From Paraburkholderia elongata (GTDB lineage: Bacteria; Pseudomonadota; Gammaproteobacteria; Burkholderiales; Burkholderiaceae), in contig NZ_WOEZ01000092.1 of assembly GCF_013177735.1 (NCBI RefSeq), positions 1-64,000 on the forward strand: 64,000 nucleotides of DNA, written 5' to 3'. A program made the translations under genes and the position numbers. Below the pieces are notes generated by a model. The model saw only the letters and a list, made by a program, of their open reading frames with translations. It was not told the DNA's origin and did not search any database. Positions 27,701 through 35,565 of the stretch are shown in pieces (within the stretch, counting starts at the first letter, position 1; every line of letters starts with the position of its first letter).

Positions 27701-27745
27701 TTCGTCTCTTTCGACGAAGACGGTGGAGGGAACGAGAGAAACAAT
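27701..27745 (+). promoter_or_regulatory. Box 1 promoter of the FAH-fold gene
   Basis: TTCGTCTCTTTCGACGAA (27701-27718), perfect outer arms, then 21 nt, then AACAAT (27740-27745). It faces away from the ligase promoter, with 88 bp between the two palindromes. Confidence 0.75.
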
Positions 27746-27933
27746 AGGGTTCACGAGCGGAATATCACGGGCCGCACCGATCTGACGACGAAGTTGGTCG
27801 AGATGCCGAAGCCAGAGCGTGTCCCGGCTCGTCGCGTTCCCGGCGCGAATTGCCCGCATACGTGAGCGCGTCCAGATCGGTGATTCGGCGTGAGTTCCGA
27901 CATGAACAACCCATGTGACGGAGCACCTCACAG

Positions 27934-28794
27934 ATGAAACTCGCGACATTCAGCATCCGCGGCGGCCTTCCCGAAATCGGCGTGGTGGACGGCGCGCGAA
28001 TCGTGCGTATCCAGCCCGCCCTACCGCGTCTTGCATCGAACATGATCGACCTGATCGACCGTTGGGACGACGCTCGCTCGGCGGTACAACAGGTCGTCGA
28101 AGACGCTGCGCACGTCGTCGCGCTCGACCAGGTTCAGCTGCTCGCGCCGATCGGGCGACCGGGCAAGATCATGGCAATGGGACTGAACTACGCAGATCAC
28201 GTTGCCGAGGCTGGCCTCGAGATTCCGAAGCATCAAGGCTGGTTCTGCAAACAGCCCAACACCGTCCATCCGCCATACGCGCCGATTCAGATTCCGAAGG
28301 CTTCGAAGTCGGTGGACTACGAGGTCGAGCTCGTCTTTATCGTCGGCAAGCGCGGCCGTCACCTGTCCAGGGCGGATGCGCCCGACCATATCTTCGGCTA
28401 CTGCGTAGGCAATGACGTCACCGCCCGCGACTGGCAGATGCGGACGCCGCAATGGGTGCTCGGCAAGTCGTTCGATTCGCACGGCCCGTTCGGCCCTTGG
28501 ATCACGACCTCAGATGAAATTGGTGATCCGCACCGCCTCGGCATTCGTTCGATCGTCAACGATGAAGTCCGGCAGAACTCGAACACGCGCGAGCTCATCT
28601 TCGACGTGTTCGACCAGGTGACGTATCTGTCGCAGGCCATGACGCTCGAACCCGGCGACATCGTCTTTAGCGGAACGCCCGGGGGCATAGGCGCGGCGAT
28701 GAAGCCGCCCGTGTTCCTCAAGGCGGGCGACCGGGTGCGCTGTGAGATTGACGAGCTGGGTGCGCTCGACGCAGTTTTCGAGAACGAGGCCTGA
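27934..28794 (+). CDS. Fumarylacetoacetate hydrolase-family protein
   Basis: Protein of 286 aa, ATG 27934. FAH core: MAMGLNYADHVAEAG, the metal site in SVDYEVELVFIVG (acidic residues E and E) with the following GYCVGNDVTARDWQ, and VFSGTPGGIGAA near the end. Members split C-C bonds of acylpyruvates, hydrate or decarboxylate oxo-dienoates (HpcG/MhpD-like), which is the step expected after extradiol ring opening. It is followed 71 bp later by a CitE-type lyase on the same strand. Confidence 0.9.
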   Translation: MKLATFSIRGGLPEIGVVDGARIVRIQPALPRLASNMIDLIDRWDDARSAVQQVVEDAAHVVALDQVQLLAPIGRPGKIMAMGLNYADHVAEAGLEIPKHQGWFCKQPNTVHPPYAPIQIPKASKSVDYEVELVFIVGKRGRHLSRADAPDHIFGYCVGNDVTARDWQMRTPQWVLGKSFDSHGPFGPWITTSDEIGDPHRLGIRSIVNDEVRQNSNTRELIFDVFDQVTYLSQAMTLEPGDIVFSGTPGGIGAAMKPPVFLKAGDRVRCEIDELGALDAVFENEA

Positions 28795-28865
28795 GTTCGT
28801 CGCGAGCGTGCCGCATGACGGCGCTCAATCATGAAAAGGATCGTAACCTTGAGGAAGGACGCTGT

Positions 28866-29738
28866 ATGACCATGACACCCTCTACGCGCCCTCGACGCAG
28901 CGCGCTGTATGTGCCCGCCCACCATGCCCGTGCAATGGAGAAGGCGCGCTCCGCGCGCTGCGATGTTGTCATCCTGGATCTGGAGGACTCGGTCGGTCCC
29001 GAGGAGAAACTCCAGGCGCGTACCGCTGCCGTCGAAGCAATTCATGACGGGGGCTTCGCATCGCGAGAAGTCGTGATCCGGACGAACGCCTTGAGTACGC
29101 CGTGGGGCATGGAGGACCTGGCCGTCGCGGCGCAGGTGATGCCCGATGCCGTACTCGTTCCGAAGATTTCGGCTGCGAGCGACCTCGCGGCGGCTCGCGC
29201 GGCCATGCACGGTAGCGTGCCGATGTGGATCATGATGGAGACCTGTGCGGCGATGCTCAGGCTGAACGAGATCGCTACGGCGGGCGCAAAGGCGGGTGTC
29301 GAGGCCTGGGTCATCGGCTCGAGCGACCTTGCCAAGGAAATGCGTTGCGCTCAAGGCGTCGCGCGCCCGGGGTTGCAAACGGCGCTGTCGTTGAGCGTGA
29401 TGGCCGCGCGCGCTTTCGGGCTCGGAATCCTGGACGGCGTATTCTTCGATGCTGCGAATCCCGACGGGTTTGCGATTCAATGCGCACAGGGCGCGAGTCT
29501 CGGCTTCGACGGCAAGACGCTCATTCATCCCAACCAGATCGAGATCGCCAATCGGGCATTCGCGCCCGAACCTGCTGCGATCGCCTGGGCGCGCGCCATC
29601 ATCGCGGCGTACGACAAGCCCGAGAACGCCGGAAAGGGGCTCGTGGAGATCAATGGCCGCTTTGTCGAACGGTTGCACTACGACGAGGCTCGAAATCTCG
29701 TGCAAGTCGCCGAAGCTATTGAAGCGGCCGGGCGGTAG
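28866..29738 (+). CDS. HpcH/HpaI-CitE family lyase
   Basis: TIM-barrel lyase of 290 aa; start ATG 28866 follows GAGGAAGGAC by 5 nt. Typical CitE pattern: RRSALYVPAHHARAMEKA, CDVVILDLEDSVGPEEK (metal-binding and Arg-binding acidic residues), VLVPKISAASDL, WIMMETCAAM and DGKTLIHPNQIEIANRAF. Such enzymes cleave or form beta-hydroxyacyl-CoA (malyl-CoA, citramalyl-CoA or similar). It could release acetyl-CoA or pyruvate units from a late CoA intermediate. Probably co-transcribed with the FAH gene from the box at 27701. Confidence 0.9.
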   Translation: MTMTPSTRPRRSALYVPAHHARAMEKARSARCDVVILDLEDSVGPEEKLQARTAAVEAIHDGGFASREVVIRTNALSTPWGMEDLAVAAQVMPDAVLVPKISAASDLAAARAAMHGSVPMWIMMETCAAMLRLNEIATAGAKAGVEAWVIGSSDLAKEMRCAQGVARPGLQTALSLSVMAARAFGLGILDGVFFDAANPDGFAIQCAQGASLGFDGKTLIHPNQIEIANRAFAPEPAAIAWARAIIAAYDKPENAGKGLVEINGRFVERLHYDEARNLVQVAEAIEAAGR

Positions 29739-29886
29739 CCGATCCTCCGATCGGGTGCCGGGCGCGTTTGCGCCGGCGCCCGTACACGCTCGCACGCCGA
29801 TGATTCATGCGCGGGTATCACGCCAGTACATCACGCACCCCGCCGCACCGAAGCATTTGAAGGCGAAATTTGAAATTCTCGTGGAA

Positions 29887-29946
29887 CGCGAAAGGCCACC
29901 GCAGAGAGCCGGTCGCATAGACCGGTCTCGGAGGCGGCCTTTCGCG
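29887..29946. terminator. Nested hairpin between convergent operons
   Basis: CGCGAAAGGCC (29887-29897) pairs perfectly with GGCCTTTCGCG (29936-29946), and inside it CCGGTC (29909-29914) pairs with GACCGG (29920-29925). It sits between the convergent CitE-type and monooxygenase genes and would work as a bidirectional terminator, although the T-tract is short. Confidence 0.65.
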
Positions 29947-29949
29947 ATG

Positions 29950-31683
29950 TCACCGGGCTGAAGTCAATTCGAGAATCTGCATCATTGCGCTATCCAGGGC
30001 CCGCAGAGGTTCGGCAGGCAGCGTTGCGGAACGCCAACCGATATAGAGATCGGGCCGAACAAGAATGCAGCCGTCTTCCTCGATCTCCGACAGAGATTGC
30101 CATGTTCCATAGAGATCCTCGTAGTCCAGCGACGCTCCGATCATGACGATCTTGATGTCGACGCCGGTGCGCTCGGATACGGTACGGGCGGCTTCACGCC
30201 ACGGTTCTCCGCCGTGCCCCGTGAAAAGCACGAAACGTTGCTTGCCGGCGACATCCAGTGTCGAGATGCGTGGTCCGGGCTGGCGCGTGCCGAGCCAGGC
30301 ATGGGGGAGCGGTGAGCCGGGGCGGGTGCTCGGCTGGTAGTAGAGCTCCGGATCCCGCTCGAAACCAGGATCGGGCGTGCCGTCCTCGACCACCGCGCCG
30401 GACGCGTAGCGGCGATTCATCTCCACGCCGTGCGCATGCTGCTCGTATTTCATTGTGTCGAGCGCTTGGCGCAGTGCAGCGCGCCCCTCGCGCGTTTCGA
30501 ACACCGACCGCCGCGGTTCCGTTGAGCCGCCGCGCGTTCCCGCCCCCAGCAGATCCCAAACCGTGCCGTTGAGCATCATGCTCTTGTTTGCGCGCTTGAC
30601 GATTTGATGCCCCACCGGCTGGCGTTCGGCGTTGAAGCTGTCGAGCAGCTTCGGGTGCGCTTTTCCCTGCAGCACGAGCGCCAGCTTCCAGGACAGGTTG
30701 AACGCGTCCTGGATGCAGGTGTTCGAGCCCAGTCCGTTGGCCGGAGGATGGCGATGCACCGCATCGCCCATGCACATGACGCGACCGACGGCGTAGTGCT
30801 CGGCCACGACGTCGTTGATCGTCCACATCGACGCCGAAATGATCTTCATCGACAGATGAGGATCTCCGACGAGTTCGCGGATGCGCTTCTCGAAGTCCTG
30901 CGTCGTCGGCGTGGGCGTTCCCGCGGCTTCCGGAACGACGAGCACTGCGATCCATTGATCCCACGGCCGCACCATGCGAAACAGGCCGATGGGTGACCAC
31001 GCCGACACGTCCGGCTGAATGATCTGGTAGAAGATCCCGCGCCGATGGGTCACATAGTCGCTGAGATCGACGTCGACCAGGACGTTGAAGATATTGCCGA
31101 GCCCATGTTGACCCACGAGCGGGATGCCGAGCTGCTCGACGACCCGGCTGCGGGCGCCGTCCGCCCCAATCATGTATTTCGCGCGGACCTGAATAGTCTC
31201 ATTGGTCAGCAGATCGCGAATAATTGCGGTGACGCCTGCATCGTCCTGCTCGAACGACAGCAACTCCGTGTCGAATCGAATCTGCGAGCCGAGACGCGCC
31301 GCCTCGGCCAGCAGGATCGGTTCCATCTGAGTCTGCGGCAGGTCGCACAGCGAACAAGGGCTGGCCGATTCGTAGTCGCTCTTACGGCTCGGGTCGTTAC
31401 CCCACGCATAGGTGCGTGCCAGCTCTTCTCCTCCAAGGCTTCGCAGCCAGAAATGATGCTCGATGTCGGTTCCAGGGCTGGCGAGCGCCATGCACTGCTT
31501 TTCCAGGCCCGCGTCGCGCAATGCCTCCATCGTTCGCTGATTGGTGATATGCGCACGTGGTGTATTCGCCGTACTCCGGCCTCGAGAAATTGCCATATTC
31601 GAGATGCCGTGCTTCGACAGAAACAACGACGAAGCCGCTCCAGCCGGGCCAGTTCCCACTATCAAAACGTCGGTTTCAATCAT
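29950..31683 (-). CDS. FAD-dependent aromatic monooxygenase (TfdB/MhpA-type)
   Basis: Protein of 577 aa. The start ATG 31683 (MIETDVLIVGTGPAGAASS) is chosen because GGGATC lies just upstream and the fold begins at once; the open frame continues about 90 codons into the promoter and must not be used. Group A flavin hydroxylase motifs: GxGxxG at 9-14, DGARSRVVEQLGIPLVG, and GDAVHRHPPANGLGSNTCIQ for the FAD ribityl/pyrophosphate site, with a C-terminal thioredoxin-like domain (RFVLFTGHGGEPW). The closest style is 2,4-dichlorophenol 6-monooxygenase and 3-(3-hydroxyphenyl)propionate hydroxylase. It would ortho-hydroxylate a phenolic ring, preparing the catechol for the extradiol enzyme. Confidence 0.92.
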   Translation of the reverse strand: MIETDVLIVGTGPAGAASSLFLSKHGISNMAISRGRSTANTPRAHITNQRTMEALRDAGLEKQCMALASPGTDIEHHFWLRSLGGEELARTYAWGNDPSRKSDYESASPCSLCDLPQTQMEPILLAEAARLGSQIRFDTELLSFEQDDAGVTAIIRDLLTNETIQVRAKYMIGADGARSRVVEQLGIPLVGQHGLGNIFNVLVDVDLSDYVTHRRGIFYQIIQPDVSAWSPIGLFRMVRPWDQWIAVLVVPEAAGTPTPTTQDFEKRIRELVGDPHLSMKIISASMWTINDVVAEHYAVGRVMCMGDAVHRHPPANGLGSNTCIQDAFNLSWKLALVLQGKAHPKLLDSFNAERQPVGHQIVKRANKSMMLNGTVWDLLGAGTRGGSTEPRRSVFETREGRAALRQALDTMKYEQHAHGVEMNRRYASGAVVEDGTPDPGFERDPELYYQPSTRPGSPLPHAWLGTRQPGPRISTLDVAGKQRFVLFTGHGGEPWREAARTVSERTGVDIKIVMIGASLDYEDLYGTWQSLSEIEEDGCILVRPDLYIGWRSATLPAEPLRALDSAMMQILELTSAR

Positions 31684-31822
31684 GTCCGATCCCATTTCCC
31701 AGTTCATCGGCGTCGAAGCGCACGATCGCCCGCTTCGACACGTACGGGTGGCGTCATAGCCGAGCATGCGCGCTCGGGCACGCTGCTGCAGACTATGTCG
31801 CCCGACTCCGTATTGGCCGCGC

Positions 31823-31868
31823 ATTGTCGCTCCCGACTGTGCATCTGGTCTTCGTCGAAAGGGACGAA
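31823..31868 (-). promoter_or_regulatory. Box 1 promoter of the monooxygenase gene
   Basis: TTCGTCGAAAGGGACGAA (31851-31868) has perfect arms; on the minus strand, after 22 nt, comes GACAAT (31828-31823). The start codon is about 140 bp downstream. Confidence 0.75.
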
Positions 31869-31956
31869 TTGCATGCAGAGGCGCGACCCTTGCCGTGATA
31901 CCAGGCGTGAGACGGGACCACGAGTTCGCCGGCGTTGCCGGGCGCGGATCGTGCAT

Positions 31957-32001
31957 TTCGTCGTTTTCGACGAAGACCGCTGCCAGCGATGGGTGAAAAA
32001 T
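31957..32001 (+). promoter_or_regulatory. Box 1 promoter of the beta-lactamase-fold gene
   Basis: TTCGTCGTTTTCGACGAA (31957-31974) has perfect arms; after 21 nt comes AAAAAT (31996-32001). It is the second box of the divergent region, with 88 bp between the two palindromes, as at 27.6 kb. Confidence 0.75.
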
Positions 32002-32062
32002 CCTCAGGTCGAAATGTCAACACGCCGCGCCATCTGGCGCGCGCCGAGGAGGAGATCTGTCT

Positions 32063-33211
32063 ATGTCTACGCAAGCCTTGAAAACCAGCGATATCGAAGT
32101 GCACGGCTACTGCGCACCGAAATACGAGCGACTGCGCGAAGCCTTTCTCGGAAATTTCCGGAACCTGGGAGAGATCGGCGGAAGCTTCGCCGTCACGGTT
32201 CGCGGCGAGCTGGTGGCCGATTTGTGGGGCGGCTGGAAGGATTTCGAAGCGACGACACCTTGGGAACAGGACACGATTGCCTGCGTATGGTCCACGTCGA
32301 AGGGGATCGGCGGCGCGTGCTTCGCCATGCTAATCGATCGCAGCATAGCGTCCTACGAGGATAAGGTCAGCCGATATTGGCCGGAATTTGCGGTTCACGG
32401 CAAGGGCGACCTCACGATCGGCATGCTGCTGTCGCATCAGTCCGGCATCACGGGCTTCGACACGCCGGCGACGCTCGACGACCTGTTCTCGGGAGAGCCG
32501 GCCGCGCAGCGCCTCGCGGCCCAGGCGCCGCTCTGGCCGATCGGCACGGCCTCGGGTTACAGCAACGTGGTCGCGATTTTGGCGACGGAGTTGTTCAAGC
32601 GGATCGAGGGCCGATCGATCCAGCAGTTCGTCGCTGACGAACTGAAGGGTTCGTTCGGTCTCGACATCTCGGTGGGCGTGAGTCAGCAAGACCTACCTCG
32701 CGTCGCGATCATGCTGAGTGAAAAGAAAATGGAGGCAGTCAACACGGTTCCCGTTGCAAACGAAGCGCAGCGCGGGTTGCACAACCCGCCGCTGACGAGC
32801 GACGTGGCCACGACGCCAGGATTCCAGCGCGCCGACATCATCGCGATGAATGGATTTTCGAACGCGCGGGCACTGGCGTCGATGTACAGCCTGCTGCGGC
32901 ATCCGGGCCAGGACGGCCGCAGACTCGCGGGCGATGCGGCAGTCGCGGAGGCGGCAAAGTTGCGCTTCGACGGTGTCGACCGGGTACGAGGTATCCGGCG
33001 AACCTGGTCGGCGGGTTTCCTGCGCAATGTGGATAACTGCTGGGGGCCCAATGTCCAGGCATTCGGTCACGGCGGATGGGGCGGCTCGTTCGGGTACGTC
33101 GATCCTGCCGCCGATATCTCCGTTGGCTATGTGATGAATCGGATGAGCGACCAGATGGACCTCAACCCCCGCCGGCGCGCGCTTGTTGACGCTGTCTACG
33201 CCGCACTCTAG
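32063..33211 (+). CDS. Class C beta-lactamase-fold serine hydrolase (esterase)
   Basis: Protein of 382 aa, ATG 32063, with AGGAGGAG about 9 nt upstream. S77-T-S-K80 (VWSTSKG) is the catalytic SxxK, GYSN gives the second motif Tyr, and HGGWGG replaces the KTG box, as in EstB/LpqH-type esterases rather than true beta-lactamases. No signal peptide is seen, so it acts in the cytoplasm, probably on an ester or lactone intermediate. Divergent from the monooxygenase; the paired boxes suggest the two are induced together. Confidence 0.88.
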   Translation: MSTQALKTSDIEVHGYCAPKYERLREAFLGNFRNLGEIGGSFAVTVRGELVADLWGGWKDFEATTPWEQDTIACVWSTSKGIGGACFAMLIDRSIASYEDKVSRYWPEFAVHGKGDLTIGMLLSHQSGITGFDTPATLDDLFSGEPAAQRLAAQAPLWPIGTASGYSNVVAILATELFKRIEGRSIQQFVADELKGSFGLDISVGVSQQDLPRVAIMLSEKKMEAVNTVPVANEAQRGLHNPPLTSDVATTPGFQRADIIAMNGFSNARALASMYSLLRHPGQDGRRLAGDAAVAEAAKLRFDGVDRVRGIRRTWSAGFLRNVDNCWGPNVQAFGHGGWGGSFGYVDPAADISVGYVMNRMSDQMDLNPRRRALVDAVYAAL

Positions 33212-33226
33212 TCGCGCCGCATGCTT

Positions 33227-33255
33227 GCCCGGCGGCCGCGCAAGCGCCGCCGGGC
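33227..33255 (+). terminator. GC-rich hairpin after the esterase gene
   Basis: GCCCGGCGGC (33227-33236) and GCCGCCGGGC (33246-33255) form a perfect 10-bp stem with a 9-nt loop. No T-tract follows, so it may only attenuate transcription into the enoyl-CoA hydratase gene. Confidence 0.5.
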
Positions 33256-33301
33256 GCCTCGCGACACGCGGAACCTTTCCACCTGGTCTTCAGGATCGAT
33301 T

Positions 33302-34069
33302 GTGAGCGAAGTGCTATCCATAACCCGAGACGGGAACGTCGCGCTGGTCACGATGAACATGACGGAAAAACGCAATGCTTTGACGGCACTGCTCTATACC
33401 GAGCTGGCGGCAGAATTGGCTCGCCTGCAGGACGATACAGGCGTCCGAGCGGTTGTGCTTTACGGCGGACGCCATTTTTGCGCGGGCGGCGATCTGGGGG
33501 GGCTCGATGCGTCGACACTCGAAATGCGGCGGAAAATGAATCACGGGCATCGCATCGTTCGTGCCATCACAGGTGGGCCGTGGCCAGTCGTCGCTGCCGT
33601 CGAAGGGGGCGCGTACGGTGCCGGTTTTTCGCTGGCGCTTGCGTGCGATTTCGTGGTGGCCGACGAGAACGCGAGTTTTTGCGCCGCGTTCGGGCGAGTC
33701 GGGCTCACACCAGACTATGGCTTGATGTGGACGTTGCCGCAGCGTGTCGGTATTGGTGCGGCGCGCGAGATCCTGATGCTCTGCCAACCCGTAGCGGGCA
33801 GCAAGGCGAAAGAACTTGGCATAGTGGACAGGCTTTGCTCGCCATCCGCCGTGCTGGAAACTGCGCTCGAGCTTGCCAAACGGCTCGCTGCCGCCCCGCC
33901 GGGGACGATCGCGACGACCAAGGCCGTGCTCGCCCGCCATCCGATGCAGCTCGACACGATGCTGGCCTGGGAAGCCGACACGCAATCCGCGCTGGTACGA
34001 AGCGAGGACTTTGCGGAGGGTGTCAAGGCGTTCCTGGAAAAACGCGCGCCGACATTCATTGGCAAGTGA
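33302..34069 (+). CDS. Enoyl-CoA hydratase/isomerase
   Basis: Crotonase-fold protein of 255 aa; start GTG 33302 (MSEVLSITRDGNVALVTMN), since the longer frame adds an Arg-rich stretch that overlaps the preceding hairpin. Oxyanion-hole motifs: GGRHFCAGGDLGGLD and VEGGAYGAGFSLALACDF. The two catalytic Glu positions of hydratases carry Gly/Ala and Asp (GYGAG; LTPDYGL), so an isomerase or hydrolase-like crotonase is as likely as a hydratase. It stands between the esterase and the thiolase operon. Confidence 0.85.
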   Translation: MSEVLSITRDGNVALVTMNMTEKRNALTALLYTELAAELARLQDDTGVRAVVLYGGRHFCAGGDLGGLDASTLEMRRKMNHGHRIVRAITGGPWPVVAAVEGGAYGAGFSLALACDFVVADENASFCAAFGRVGLTPDYGLMWTLPQRVGIGAAREILMLCQPVAGSKAKELGIVDRLCSPSAVLETALELAKRLAAAPPGTIATTKAVLARHPMQLDTMLAWEADTQSALVRSEDFAEGVKAFLEKRAPTFIGK

Positions 34070-34148
34070 GCAAGCGCGGGAGCCAATGCCGTCCAAACTT
34101 CGCTCGATAGCAGCGTCGCGCGTAGTTTGCATGCTGAAGGCCGGGAAA

Positions 34149-34193
34149 AACGTCGGTTTCGACGATTCCGGGAATACCCGCCCCGGCCACAAT
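34149..34193 (+). promoter_or_regulatory. Box 1 promoter of the beta-oxidation operon
   Basis: AACGTCGGTTTCGACGAT (34149-34166) has a well conserved spacer and right arm; after 21 nt comes CACAAT (34188-34193). It would drive the thiolase-hydratase/dehydrogenase-ACAD-NPD operon. Confidence 0.65.
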
Positions 34194-34350
34194 GAATCCA
34201 GGCCGCAATGCCGACCGGCATGCCGGCAGATCACAACCCAGCCGTATTGGTGCAAGCGCATTGTGTGCACGAAGGCGCGCAAGCGTGCGGTACATGCGCC
34301 TTACGGCCACGCACGCTGATGCGATGCTCACTGCATGGATGAGAACCACT

Positions 34351-35556
34351 ATGACCGAAGCGTTGATTTATGACCATGTTCGTACGCCGCGTGGTCGCGG
34401 GCGTGCCGGTGGCGCCTTGCATGCGGTCACGCCGGTCGAGTTGGCGAGTCAGGTGTTGATCGCTCTGAAGGACCGGAATCGGCTCGATACGCACCAGATC
34501 GACGACGTCGGCCTCGGTATCGTGATGCCAGTCGGTGAACAGGGTGCAGACCTGACGCGTTTCGCGCTGCTCAATGCAGGGTACGGGGAACACCTCGCCG
34601 GCTACCAGATCAACCGATTCTGCACATCCGCTCTTGACGCCGTCAATCAGGCAGCCGGCGTGATCCAGGCTGGTCACGCTGATGCCGCGATTGGCGGGGG
34701 CGTGGAGTCGATGTCGCGCGTTCCGATCGGATCGGACGGCGGCGCCTGTTACACGGATCCTCGACTGGCACATCAATTTCCGTACATGCCCAATGGCGTG
34801 GCAGCCGATCTCATGGCCGCGCTCGGCGGATTCTCACGCGGCGACGTCGACAGCTATGCGGCGGAGAGTCAGCGTCGGGCCGATCTGGCACGCAGCTCGG
34901 GCCATTTCGCCGCGTCACTTGTTGTCGTGCGCGACGTACTGGGAGAGCCCGTCCTGGCCCATGACGAAGCGATTCGCCCAGGGATCACGGTGGCCGACCT
35001 CGCGAAACTGGCGCCCGCATTCGTGGAGCTGGGCGAAGCAGGGTATGACGCGATTGCCCAGCAGCGCTACCCGCATCTCGAGAAGATTGACCACATCCAT
35101 ACAAGCGGCAATTCGAGTGGCATCGTCGATGGCGCGAGCGCCGTCCTGCTCGGCAACCGGGCGTTTGGTGAGCGGAACGGTCTGAGGCCGCGCGCGCGGA
35201 TTCGCGGCTACGCGTCGGGTGCGTCGGAGCCGTTGCTGAGCCTGGGTGGGCCGATGCCCGTGACGGAAAAATTGCTGTCGCGGCTGGGCATGACCGTCGA
35301 CGATATCGACCTGTTCGAAATCAACGAAGCGTTCGCCGTGGTGCCGATGTGCTACATGCAGACGTTCGACATCCCGTTCGAACGGGTCAACGTCAGCGGC
35401 GGGGCGATCGCGCTCGGTCACCCGCTTGGCGCGACGGGCGCAATGCTGTTCGGTACGCTGCTTGACGAGCTGGAGCGGCGCGACCTCAATATCGGCCTCG
35501 TCACGCTGTGCGCCGCCGCAGGGCAGGCGACGGCCACGATCATCGAACGCATCTGA
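34351..35556 (+). CDS. Thiolase (acetyl-CoA acyltransferase), thiolase 1
   Basis: Protein of 401 aa; ATG 34351 is preferred because it gives the family N-terminus (MTEALIYDHVRTPRGRGR), though two Met codons lie just before it. Catalytic residues are present: C91 (NRFCTSAL), H357 (GGAIALGHPLGATG) and C387 (TLCAAAG). It cleaves 3-ketoacyl-CoA to acetyl-CoA plus a shortened acyl-CoA. It is the first gene of a tight operon: 9 bp before the fused hydratase/dehydrogenase, then ACAD and NPD-like protein, a full beta-oxidation set. Confidence 0.93.
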   Translation: MTEALIYDHVRTPRGRGRAGGALHAVTPVELASQVLIALKDRNRLDTHQIDDVGLGIVMPVGEQGADLTRFALLNAGYGEHLAGYQINRFCTSALDAVNQAAGVIQAGHADAAIGGGVESMSRVPIGSDGGACYTDPRLAHQFPYMPNGVAADLMAALGGFSRGDVDSYAAESQRRADLARSSGHFAASLVVVRDVLGEPVLAHDEAIRPGITVADLAKLAPAFVELGEAGYDAIAQQRYPHLEKIDHIHTSGNSSGIVDGASAVLLGNRAFGERNGLRPRARIRGYASGASEPLLSLGGPMPVTEKLLSRLGMTVDDIDLFEINEAFAVVPMCYMQTFDIPFERVNVSGGAIALGHPLGATGAMLFGTLLDELERRDLNIGLVTLCAAAGQATATIIERI

Positions 35557-35565
35557 GCGACTATC

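Noticed and set aside
31684..31956. N-terminal 91-residue extension of the monooxygenase
   Set aside because: The extension covers the box and -10 of its own promoter; the FAD-binding fold begins at the chosen Met.
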